Source: Polyporus tsugae
Taxonomy: Eukaryota > Basidiomycota > Agaricomycetes > Polyporales > Polyporaceae
Direction: 5' to 3'
DNA: 64,000 nucleotides
NCBI GenBank assembly: GCA_024305745.1
Contig: JAHRBS010000003.1
Coordinates: forward strand, 2,852,001-2,916,000
The notes under the pieces were generated by a model. The model ran no database searches, was not told where the DNA came from, and saw only the letters and a program-made list of their open reading frames with translations. Position numbers and translations under genes: made by a program. Shown one piece after another: positions 34,062 to 44,236 of this stretch; positions within the stretch are counted from its first letter, which is position 1, and each line of letters opens with the position of its first letter.

Positions 34062-35619
34062 ATGCCTCAACCGCAGGTTATAGACCCTCCAGAATCCCGC
34101 TCCAATCGTCGCTCGACCCGTGTTTCCATCCAATTCGCTGGCTTCATGGTCAGTATTCCCCAATCTCCTTCGTCTGTTCTCGGATGGTCGCGCCCGTTTG
34201 CGAGCCGAGACTCGCTATCTGAAACGACGAACCTGCCACCGAGCCGCCTCATCTTTCCTGAACGATGTAGCCGTCTTAGACTGTCGAGATCCAACAAATC
34301 CTCTTTTCCCGCAGGACCATCCATCTCGTCGCCCTCCCGAAGGCACCGTGTCCCACCAAACATCGATCGACTGTCCGGTCTGTTGCTCCCCTCTTCAATC
34401 CACCTGATTGCCCGTATTCGAAGCCTCCCATGCCCGCGAACACCTTCCAGACTTCTTGTACATACTCGATTCCTACATATCGGAAGGCGCTGAAGTGTAC
34501 GTGCGCGAGTGGCCCAGTCTTTCTGAGGATGCCGATGGTGGTCTCGACCTCTATGCGCACTTGCGTGGCGGCATGACGCCCCGGATTGGTCAACATCATT
34601 GCGCACTTGCGGCTAGACGACGCAGGCCTGCTTCGTATGGAGCACTGTGCGTGCTCTTATCGTGCGGAACTGGCTCTCAGAGACAGACGAGCGGCCTTCT
34701 GCGCAGGAGTAGCGTCAAGGTCGCGCACCAGCGCTGCATAGACCAAAGCATTCTGCGGCGCGAAGCGTGGTTGTCCGAGGCCTTCCCTCCCATCACAGAA
34801 GAGGCGCATTCTCGTGGTCGCAACTCGCTGAGGTCGGAGGTGGCATCTCAGCGTCCTATCGTATTCGCGAAGCTTCTTGGACTGTACGGACCCCAAGGGA
34901 CGCATGCGGAGCAGGCTCATAGAGGTCGCACACCGCCTTGGAAGTATATCCAGAGCCCGCCAGTTCTTTTCATGGAGGATCGGGAGACAGCTAGCAGGGG
35001 CCGCAGCTTGACCCGGAAAGAGCTGCATGCTTCTCGCCCGTCGACGGCTTCAGGCGCACGGTGCAGCAAGCGCAATATCTTGACATACATGCGTGGGTCA
35101 CCACTGCGAATGTGCTGCTCTCCCGTCGATCATTCTTTCATTGTCCCGGGTGATCATGCGACGATGCAGTAGAAGTCGCGCTTCCGCGGTTTATTTAGTA
35201 TACAGTGGGACCGATGTCCTTGATGCATGTACTACTAGTATCAGTGCCCCGGGACGTTCAACTCACTCTCGCATGGGTCTACACTGGGCATTTCCAGAGT
35301 CACGATGTGGACATAGAAGTCGGTGCGGCGTAGCATGAGTTTCTGGACACAACCACACTCGAGGTGCTCCGCGACTGGGGCGACTACGTTGAGCGCATCG
35401 GGTATAGGTACACCGTCACGCCGTATGTGTCGGTGTCGCTAACTGAGGATGGGACGCGGCTGGTCCGCAAGCAGGATCCGGAAATGGTGGACGACTAGTG
35501 GAAGCGGATATGAGCGAGGGCAGTTTGAGGTGGTGAGTTGTCGCGTTCCAAATCATACCGAGGTCGGATTACTGAGTCGAAAGAGGTGCTATTTTCTGGT
35601 CTTCTGAGAATACATACAC
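34062..35619 (+). other. Unrecognised, partly coding-like region
   Basis: Plus-strand pieces look once-coding but cannot be joined into one gene. A possible first exon starts at ATG 34062 (MPQPQVIDPPESRSNRR). A later frame reads HAREHLPDFLYILDSYI and EGAEVYVREWPSL. A clean 140-base piece at about 35360-35499 reads LRDWGDYVERIGYRYT, then SVSLTEDGTRLVRKQDPE, and stops. Stops interrupt the interval. I do not recognise any of these as a known family. Confidence 0.3.
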
Positions 35620-36704
35620 CGATCTTGTGTTCAAGGGCTCCGCGGTCATGGACGTCAACGACACTTTGGGTTTCTTCCCAAACCAACCAACAGCGCTGTC
35701 GCGATCTATACCCTCAATACCCCTCATGGCGAAGTGCGGAGATCGCGTACTCGCGCGACGGCGAGTACAGCTTCATGCGCTTCGTAGGGAATCCCGTCGG
35801 GTCGAATTCGTTCCGCGATCGCGGAGACCAAACGCCGGGTCAAAGCCGTCGCGCACTCTTCGGGATTATTTATTGCGATGTACATCTCCTCCGATCTCAA
35901 AATTTGCACGCATCCAACTTCTCGCACCGCGACCTCCTCGGCCGGATATACGAGTGCCTCCAACTCGTGTGCATCCCTCTACGCGACCCATCGGGTTCCG
36001 GTTCCCAACTAGACCACTGAGCCACACAGTCTACGTCCCTAGCATCAGCGTCAACCCCAGCTCGCCGTAGGGCAGCTCAACGATGCAGTACTTCCCGGTA
36101 CGTTCAACGGCACGCACTCCACGCCCGTTGACGACGCGACGCGCTTCATGGAGTTCGGCAAGGGCAACTCTACCGCCTACTTCTTCTGGGGCACCCTACC
36201 GAAGCGCATGTTGCTCACAAAGTTCGAACGGCTCCCAGGACCCCGCCGAGTGGAACCTCGTCACGCTGCCTGTCGACCCGACCCAAAGCAGCGTAGTGCG
36301 GCGCAAGAGCCGGAACGGAAACGGCAACCTCGCGATGGACCTGGGCGCGCTCGGGGACCGCGCGTTCTCCTTTGCGGTCTGCACGACATCTCGGGGCCAT
36401 CGCTGGACCGCGCGAACGTCGGCGCCGCGCTCATGTTCGCGCTCTCACGCGGTTTCCTCTTCGCACTCGGTTACGCGTACGTGGACCGCTCGGGCACGCC
36501 CAGAGTCACGAACCCGCCATTCACGTACAGGTTCGCCGCGGGCACCGCCTGGCGCGGGAAGGATGTCCGGTGTGTTCGACAGGAGCATGTCGGCGGTGTT
36601 CGTGGATGGGGCGCAGCGAGCGCGACGGTCCTGGCTTATCCCCAGCACCCGCTGATGCAGATGGCGATTGACGTCAACCGCCTGCCGGCGGACGCGGTCG
36701 CTTG
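35620..36704 (+). pseudogene. GH32 relic, second copy
   Basis: Reading in changing frames, this matches the intact GH32 gene at 21027-22823 from the FSGSAVVDINN region to the end: GSAVMDVNDTLGFFPNQ, then EIAYSRDGEYSF, then SNFSHRDLLGRIYEC, then MEFGKGNSTAYFFWGT, then LPKRMLLTKF, then FLFALGYAYVDRSG, then TVLAYPQHPLMQM. Most of the WMNDPNG end is missing and the RDP motif reads RDR. At least four frame changes are visible. It lies on the opposite strand to the intact gene, 13 kb away. Nucleotide similarity is still high, so decay is fairly recent. Confidence 0.88.
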
Positions 36705-37015
36705 AAGGGCGTTTTCGTGGAAATAGCACGCGAACCATTCCGCTTAGCCAGCATCGGTCCCTGTGGGTCAACTTCAGGGTGCGTGACTGGGGCGTTTGGT
36801 GTGCGAGTTCCGTGGGTTGGTGGCGCGCATCGCCGCGATGTAGGTTGTAAGCACGACCTCGTGCATTGATACATAACAATAGATACAGTGGCGCACAACT
36901 CCCGCACTCTTCCTACAGAGAAGCAGCACTGGATCGAAGCGAACATGTGAAGTACACATTCAAAATGCTGTACGTCTCTCGCAAGGAAGACATCGTCAAC
37001 TCCGAGCATCATGAG
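36705..37015. other. Short intergenic region
   Basis: This stretch lies between the GH32 relic and the end of the membrane protein gene. Nothing was recognised. Confidence 0.5.
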
Positions 37016-38121
37016 TCAAACAGCTTCCCCAAGCTCATAGCGCGTTGGTGAGCGGGGCCCGAGACTGGATGAAACGGTCGACTCCTTCGGGCCAGACGGG
37101 ACCCCAAAGCCGTCATCGAAGGTGCGACTGGACCTGGTGTGACCGCTTGTGAACTTCATCGACGCGAAGACGATGTCAGTGCCTTGGGCTTCCTCGATAA
37201 CCGTGCGGCCGAGCGCGACGAGCAGGACGACGGACGTCGGTACGATGGCCTGAAGCGTCTCGCACATTAGTACAGGCCAGAGCGGGGTGATGGTCTCTAC
37301 AGCGTGCGCCGAAGCTCACCATGATCTGCACGAACGAATCCGACACGAAGTAGAGTCCGGGGAACCTCGCGACATACCAGGAGAGCTGAATGATCTGAGT
37401 GAACGCGTAGAGCGCACCAGACTCGATCATGATGAGGATTGCGCGACGGTAGACGGCGGTGTGGGTGCGGCCAATCACAGTCAGCTCCCTGGTGGTGTAC
37501 CAGATACGGCCGGCGATGAGGCAGGTGACGAGGACGTTGTTGGTGAGGGAGAGGGCGTATTGAGTCGTGGCGAAGCGGGACAGATGAGCGACGAAAATGG
37601 TGTTGCCCGCGCTGATTCGGGGAATGAGCGACGTGGCCGTCTGCGACAGGGGGAAGACAGTCAGCCCGATAAGCAAGAAAGACCAATGAACAAGGAGCGT
37701 ACGGCAAGGCCGAAGGCAGTGGTTGCGAGTAGCATGAGAGTGGGTATAATGCAGACATAAAAGTTCCACAGAGTATAGAGTCTCCAGACCTGTTGGTTAC
37801 GTTCAGGGAGACCGACGACACAGCGAGTCAGAAATTCTTACGATAATGCCATCCGCAAGCACATTCTGAACCAAGTCAATATTAGGAAGAAGGTATAGAC
37901 TAATGTTCACTTACGTTGAAAATCCACAGGTATTGCTTAACAATGTTCAAAGATTGGTGGATATCGTACAAGTACTTCAAGGTATCAGCCTTGGTGGTAG
38001 AAGGTTGTCTCCCGGGGTAGAATGGCCATTGCCTCCTCGACTGCCTCCCGGCGTCTATCCGACCTCCGGGCGGGGGAGACAAGTTACGATGATGCTGGAG
38101 TTCCTGCCCCCAGCTGAGCAT
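37016..38121 (-). CDS. Multi-span membrane protein of an agaricomycete family, N-terminus uncertain
   Basis: The clear exons are ?-37915, 37865-37842, 37789-37703, 37640-37320 and 37249-37016, with introns of 49, 52, 62 and 70 nt, all in phase 0. They encode LNIVKQYLWIFN, then NVLADGII, then VWRLYTLWNFYVCIIPTLML, then NNVLVTCLIAGRIWYTTREL, then YRRAILIMIESGALYAFTQI and AIVPTSVVLLVALGRTVIEE. This is the second half of a family of roughly seven-span proteins that is abundant and uncharacterised in Agaricomycetes. A Ser/Thr-rich cytosolic tail follows. The first two or three spans expected before 38040 were not found intact. An in-frame ATG exists at 38121, but it would give a start without them, so the gene may be 5'-truncated. 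Confidence 0.65.
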
Positions 38122-38592
38122 CTTTGATAAAAGTATCAGTGCTTACGACATTGAAGGAGTGCATTTGAACCAAAAATCGGCCGTGGACGAGTCTGACTGC
38201 GGCAAGAACGTGAGCTGCGGGCTGGATGACGATGCATGTCTTTCTCACGAGAAACTTGCAGTACAGTCTCCATTCAACTTCGTACATGCTCTCAGGAAAG
38301 TTTTGATTGCGATAGAAGTCGTTTCTCAGCAGTACAGGGCTCTGGAGGTGAGCTCATGAATTTCGTGCATTTTCTGATTTTTCGCGTGAAAAGCGCGCGC
38401 GGACACCAACTTCGGAAACAGCTGTATTACATAACTGAGACTCTAACGCTTCTGTGAACCGGTCACGGGAGAGAGAAGCGGCTTTTGAGCGTTGGACGTT
38501 GAAACATTGAACTTCGATACCTCCCACGCTATCCCAGCCAGGTCCTTGCAGCTCACCGTCCACATCGAGTCCGAGTCCCGTCGATTATCCTC
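38122..38592. other. Possible decayed 5' end of the membrane protein gene
   Basis: No intact exon was found on either strand. The missing N-terminal spans of the gene at 37016-38121 would be expected here on the minus strand. Confidence 0.35.
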
Positions 38593-40320
38593 ATGCATAT
38601 GCCCCACTGCCGAGCCTTGCAGTCGCACAACGAACAGCCATGCGGGGTCGACGTTTCTGGGAAGGACTGGTTGTGCCAGGACCATCACAACGAGTATCGC
38701 GTCCTGACTGACGAATACAAGCAGGCGTCGAAGGAAGCGGAGGAACTTGAGTACCTCGTGACGTACATCCGCCTCAAGGACTTGCGTAGCTACAAGGATA
38801 TTGATGCAGTGAAACGGGACAAGGTGGAAGTGGGGAACTACGTTGAGAAGCTACAGCAGGCAATACATGGGAGGGAGGTGCAACATAGGCGATTCTTCCC
38901 CACACGTAAGTGGTCGTTGCTTTCTCTATTAGCCGTTCTGTGCCATACGATATTGCATAGCGGATGCATCGCATAGAGACTTCCTGGACCAGCTGAAGGC
39001 CAAGCTCGGGCAAGCCAATTTGCTGATGGAGACCTTGGACCGGGAAGAGAGTGTGCTGAAAGTCAAGGAGGAACGTCGTATCCTCGAGGAACATGAGCGA
39101 ACCGCCGCGCGCAGTGCCGAACGACTCAAGCCGATTGTAGATGACATCGGTGCAGAGGGTGGGGCAGCGTACATCCGAATCGGAGACGTGCGGAAGGACG
39201 AGCGGGTCGTCCGGTTGTATCTGGACTCGCTGGACGAACAAATAGATGCGGCGAGAGCACTCAGGACCGTGGCGATCTCCGAATCAGCAGGTGCGTTGTC
39301 TCCTCGTCCTTGCTCATGCACGGTTCCATCGTTGATGGGCAATGGTAGCGGACTCACACTGTGGCAGCCAGAGCCTGGACCAGCTGGAAGGGCGAAAGGC
39401 GAAAATGGTCGCGCTATTGGCAGCCTTAGAGAAGGAGGCGCGTCGTCTCGAGCTCGAGCAGGAACAGCGAACCGCTTCGGACTCCGGCGGTTCAGTCCCG
39501 ACTCTAGACGAGCCGCCCGCGTATCCCGTCCTCGACACCCCGCATCCGCTGCACGCTTGCGCGGTCGATTCAAGCGATACCTCGAAGGACCCTGATTCCA
39601 ACGGTCAGCCCGGTCGATGCACGGCGATCGAGAGCTGGGGTGAGTGTACCAGGAAGTGTACCTCGGAGCACCGGTTCTGCTCGATCCACCGCATCTTGCA
39701 CGAGACAGACGTGGACAACTACAAGCGAGCTGTAGGATGGCTGGAGGCGCAACGGGTGCAGATCATGCAAGGGGAGGGCGAGAACTTGAAATCGCACCGT
39801 GTCAAAGGTGTGAGGAAGTACCTCGACAAGCTGGAGGGAGCGATGAAAGCCGTTGAGGAGCACCAACGACGCTTCTCGTGCAGAGGCGAGTATGGATACC
39901 CGTCATCTGTTATGACAGATGCTGATTCCAACCATGCACTACACCAACAGGGGCTGACAGCCACACGGAGTTGCTCGACGACTTGAGGAAACGCCAGACG
40001 ATGGCAACATTGCTGCTCGGAGAGCTCAGCGGGCGCACGGACGGTAGGGACGCAGAGAATCAGGGTCGCGCGGAGACTTGGGCGACACAGTTCCTGACAG
40101 AGGTGAAACAGAAGGAAGCCCTGGAGCGTCGCAGGATGATAGAAGACGTTGTAATCGTGAGTCGTCCGATCCTTCCGATTGTTGATTTGAAGTATGCTAA
40201 ATCTATACACAAGGGCTTGACTGTCAGCGGGGTGTCATCGTGGCTCGGAGTTCCATGGGCTCGAAGTATGATAACTGGTGCGGTCACTTCGTTCGTGGTG
40301 AGGCTGGCGCGGGACCGTGA
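38593..40320 (+). CDS. Internally duplicated Cys-rich coiled-coil protein
   Basis: The exons are 38593-38905, 38961-39290, 39349-39885, 39951-40156 and 40228-40320, giving 492 residues. Two Cys/His modules start two long helical, Lys/Glu/Leu-rich stretches: HCRALQSHNEQPCG with WLCQDHH near the N-terminus, and CTAIESWGECTRKC with RFCSIHR near residue 310. Both share the spacing Cys, Cys, Cys-x2-His and are probably zinc-binding. Each is followed by a helix ending in RRF. Exons 2, 3 and 4 each open with a similar segment (ASHRDFLDQL, ADSHCGSQSLDQL, ADSHTELLDDL). Introns 1, 2 and 3 are all in phase 1. Intron 3 appears to be of the GC-AG type. The last intron is less certain; read-through would end at 40326. 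I do not know the family. A structural or scaffolding role is likely. Confidence 0.7.
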
Positions 40321-40936
40321 GCCATGACTCCTGGTGGTCGATATCCATGTTCGTGTTTGGAGGGCCCCATGTTGACGACGGAAGGAGGAGGAGGAAGTCG
40401 ACCAGTGTTTGGTGTGTATAGTACAAGTGGTCCAACCTGCCGGAACAACGTGAAACCGTAGAAGGAGGAGGAGGATGAGGAGGAGGAGGAGGAGTCGCCG
40501 GGAGGGAGTCGAAGTTGGCACATCGGAAGTTGATCGGCGTTCGTAGTTGTAATCCTCGGCAAAGTCCGAATATGTACTATGCAAAGCTAGGTGTATGATA
40601 GTCCATTGTAAGTATTGCGGTAAATAGGAGACTTCTACACAAGTAACAACCCAATATTACAACGTCTTATAAGATAAACGCCGCCCACCCTTTCCAAACC
40701 AACCGGGTGAAATTCATCGCAAATTCAAGCTCTTGCCATTATACTTGCCCCGCCACGAAGACGACCTACATATGTAGGACCTTGTGCCAGGGTGGAACGA
40801 CCGTGATCGCTGGCACAAACATGGAATCCTGTTCTCCCACGCCTTCCACTGTATCCTTCAACTTCGAGTGGAACGTGGGCCCGGCTTAGTGTAACACTTC
40901 GCCTGTATACGAATCAACATCGACCCACAAGTCCTC
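40321..40936. repeat. Intergenic region with GGA-rich microsatellite
   Basis: Imperfect (GGA)n runs lie at about 40383-40396 and 40461-40495. This is the convergent 3' flank of the coiled-coil gene and the carboxylesterase gene. No gene was seen. Confidence 0.6.
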
Positions 40937-43333
40937 TCACAGAGGGTACTTGAGACTCAACCCCGCGACGACCTCCATTGCCTCCATCCGTGCGTCGTCC
41001 CGCCCAATCCCGAGCGGCTCCTTGCCGTCCAGCACCAAAAGCATCTGGCGGCCGGCGGGATCGTACCTGGGCCAGTGGAGCACCGTCCTGTTGGAGCCCG
41101 AGCCGCCGTTCGGGTCGAGCGTCGCCACGAACTGGATGAAGTAGTCCGTGAACTCTTCGTCTCTGCCGAGCGACTGGACGTCATTGCCGTGCGGCTGATC
41201 GCGAGCACTCATCAGTACCAGCTCGAGGAGTAGGGGAGGACGAACGCACGTAGCCAACGCCTAGGAAGCGGCCCCGCTCGACCACTGTGACGAGTTAGAT
41301 CATGGCAATATCGGACAAAGGAGATCCACGTACTGTACGCCCACGCGGGCTGCCTGTCCGACCGCTGCGTGAGAAGCGACCGTCGTTGGGACTGGAAGAC
41401 AAAGTCGCCCTCGAATGCCGCCATCCGCTTGTACATCGGCGCGAGCTGGTTCGCGTGCCCCGTACCGAATGGCGAGCCCTGGGCAGGATCGTTGGGGTAG
41501 AGGGCGAGGAGGGGCACGACTTCTTCGCTGGACGCGCCAGGGAAGTAGAACTCGCGCATGTAGCCGAGGAATTCGTCGTCGGTGCTGAAGTTGCGAAATG
41601 GAGGGAGAATTAGTGGCACGATACAGGCTCCAAGAAGGACGGGCGTACGTGATGTTCCAAGCCCCCGTGGCAAAGACCGTCCCTTCATCCAATGAATCAC
41701 CTGCACAGAACAAAGTTAGATTTAGATGGACACGAATTCATGATGGAGGACAACTGACCAGCTATGAACGGGACGTTAGCGATCCTGCCAGCCCGGACCG
41801 CGTCACGAACGGGCTCTTTGATGAACGCGCCATCTGAATGAGGGAACCACTGCATAGCAGACAAGCCCTGACAACGATGCCGAGTCAGCTTCTCCATCCT
41901 TCATACAGAGCTGTATGGTCGACACGGACTCTGTACCCAAATAAACTTGGGATTGAAGCGGCGGCAGCGGTGAAGTTCTCAGCCGACACCCCGCGCAGAC
42001 ACTCCAGCTTATCCTCGGCGCCAGCGCACCCGGCAGACGCGACGACTGTGTCAAAGGACGGCTGCTGGTTGGAGATGTCCCCGGTCGGGAGTAAGGTGCC
42101 GCAGGACAAGACTGCTGCGCGGAAGAGTCCCTCGTTGTCGCCGCCGTTCGCGACCAACTGCGCACCAACGGACAACCCCCCTGCGCTCGGTCCCCAACTG
42201 TACTCTCAGTTAGACGGGGGACGTATTCGAATCACGCCACAACGACGTACATTGTGACTTTGTTTGGGTCGCCGCCAAATGCAGCGATATGCTTCTTGAT
42301 CCACCTGAGACCTTCGCGTTCTGAGGTGAAGGCGATCAGCGTGTGCGAACGAGGTGAATACGAGGTGCAACGCACGATCTTGAAGACCAATGTTGCCGAT
42401 CCCAGCGGCCTTGACCTCTTGCCCGCCAAGGAAACCGAAAGCTAGAGCACAAAATTGAGAAAGATAAGTGGTGCGTTTCACAGTCGAATGCTTACCGTGA
42501 AGCCGATAGTTGATCGCAGTAAATATTATGGGCTGACCCATTTCGATGGACCTCTGTACCATGACCTCGCCTGGGAATCTGCGCGATATGGCCGTCACGA
42601 TCTCCCGAAGAAAGCAAGTGAAAGAAGACGCACTGCGTGTTAGAACCGAAGCTGAAACCGCCTGAATGTCGCCTCAGAATCTGACGAAAAATACCGCACA
42701 CTGATGGTCGCAACTCACCTCCATAGAAGAACTAATCCGCCATGCATCAGTGTCGGCAGCGGTCGTGGTTAAAATCGAAGATAAACGTACGACAACAGCA
42801 GGCAATTTCGCATCCGTGGTCGTGCCGGCGGGAACGAGCACGTTGAGATTGAGGCCTAGAAAACAAGCTTCGGGTCTCAACCATCCGTCGATCGTCCAAG
42901 TCTCGACGACGTACAGTCTTCGCTTCCCGGCCTGGGGTCCGCGGGCAAACCGCTCAGGGCAGCGACGACATCACGGAGCATCTCGGGGGGCATGTCCTGG
43001 CGAAGGGGGGGATTTTGTTGGATGCATTGCGACCCGACTTGTGTCGCGTTGATCTGCCCGTTGTAGTGGTTGATGGCCTTCGGGAGGCGCAGTCGTAGGT
43101 CCCCGATCCTACGCAAGTGCTAGTCAGCACTGCTACGCTATACGGCAGCTGGAAAGGAAAGCATACGGAGGCTCTGCGAAGGGGATGTTTAGGTAGCTTG
43201 CCACGGAACCATTGGTGGTGCCATAGACGGTCGCCTGGTCTAGTTGCACAGTCGGTAGTGCATCGGCCCAGAGTGTCAGTGAGATAGGTGCAAACGAAAG
43301 GGCGAGAGGAAGCAGACTAGTAGAAGGGAACAT
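40937..43333 (-). CDS. Secreted type-B carboxylesterase/lipase
   Basis: The model has fourteen exons: 43333-43167, 43108-42915, 42855-42791, 42731-42719, 42661-42634, 42578-42496, 42441-42376, 42320-42251, 42197-41930, 41867-41759, 41700-41649, 41584-41334, 41284-41250 and 41194-40937. All are in phase, and the product is 552 residues, the usual family length. A signal peptide (MFPSTSLLPLALSFAP) is followed by the expected blocks: EDCLNLNVLVPAG, FFYGGGF, QPIIFTAINYRLH, AAFGGDPNKVTI. The nucleophile elbow reads WGPSAGG (Ser233), where most relatives have Glu before the Ser. Glu360 lies in GDSLDEGT and His469 in PHGND, so the triad is present. It should hydrolyse carboxylic esters outside the cell. 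The intron after exon 9 uses a weak GTCCGT donor. Exon 4 has only 13 bases. Confidence 0.9.
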
Positions 43334-44236
43334 CTCGGAGCAGATTCGGGCTGGATGTTATTGGGTTTGGGTGGACGAGGTATCCATTTTATGTGTGAGC
43401 CGACCGAGAGATGACGTGCTGCAAAGTAACGGGATTGAGGACGCCAACGCAAGAGAACCGCCGGTGAGGATATAGCGCCCACTAGGCGTTGGGCTGACGC
43501 ACCCAGCGGTGCTCACTCACCGAGCATTACGATTCGCAACGACCCTTGCACTCGCCAGCACGTTATGCTGCTGAGCAAGGCAATCACGAATATCCTGCTG
43601 CCGGCAGACTCTTGTGGCTTTATCCTCGTGTATCTACGAACCCTGTATAGCCTTGAGTTGGCACTTTACCTAACACACCCTCGTGTGCCCATCTGAACTC
43701 TTGACTCTTGAGCTCGAGCAGCATGGGCTTTCGCCACATCAGCTTCTGGTGGGCGCGGTGAGGCTCCGTGTCAGCCTGTCAGGAACGGCAGCACAGTCAG
43801 ACCAAGTCAAAAAGGACCCAACTTCGACTCTGGGAGGCTTGTGTTCGCGCCTAATGACCAATGAATCAATGCTATTAGTTGATCACGTTTGAGGTCCATC
43901 TTCTCATCTGTCGAACTGTGGATGAGGTGGGCGCCCAAGAGCTCGGTGAGCATAAGTAGCATCTAGTCCTATGCAGAGAGGTCGACGAACGAGGTGAGAA
44001 TAAGTAAGTTGACGAGAAGCTTAAGGAGGCTTAGACTTATAATGGTGATGACTGGTCACTTGGTGGCAGAGCGACTCTAGCTAAAGTTGACGTTGTCTCC
44101 CACTTAAGGCAGACGATAGTAAGATGACCTATATGCGCATGCGCATGCGGGGAGGGAGGGAGATCAAGTATAAAGTTACAAGGAAGTAACGTTCAAGTAA
44201 CGTTGGCGATATTACGGTTAGGCTAACGTTACTTTG
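43334..44236. other. Intergenic, nothing recognised
   Basis: This stretch lies between divergent genes. A short alternating purine-pyrimidine run (gcgcatgcgcatgcg) lies near 44135-44150, and gtaacgtt is repeated near 44187-44232. Confidence 0.5.
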
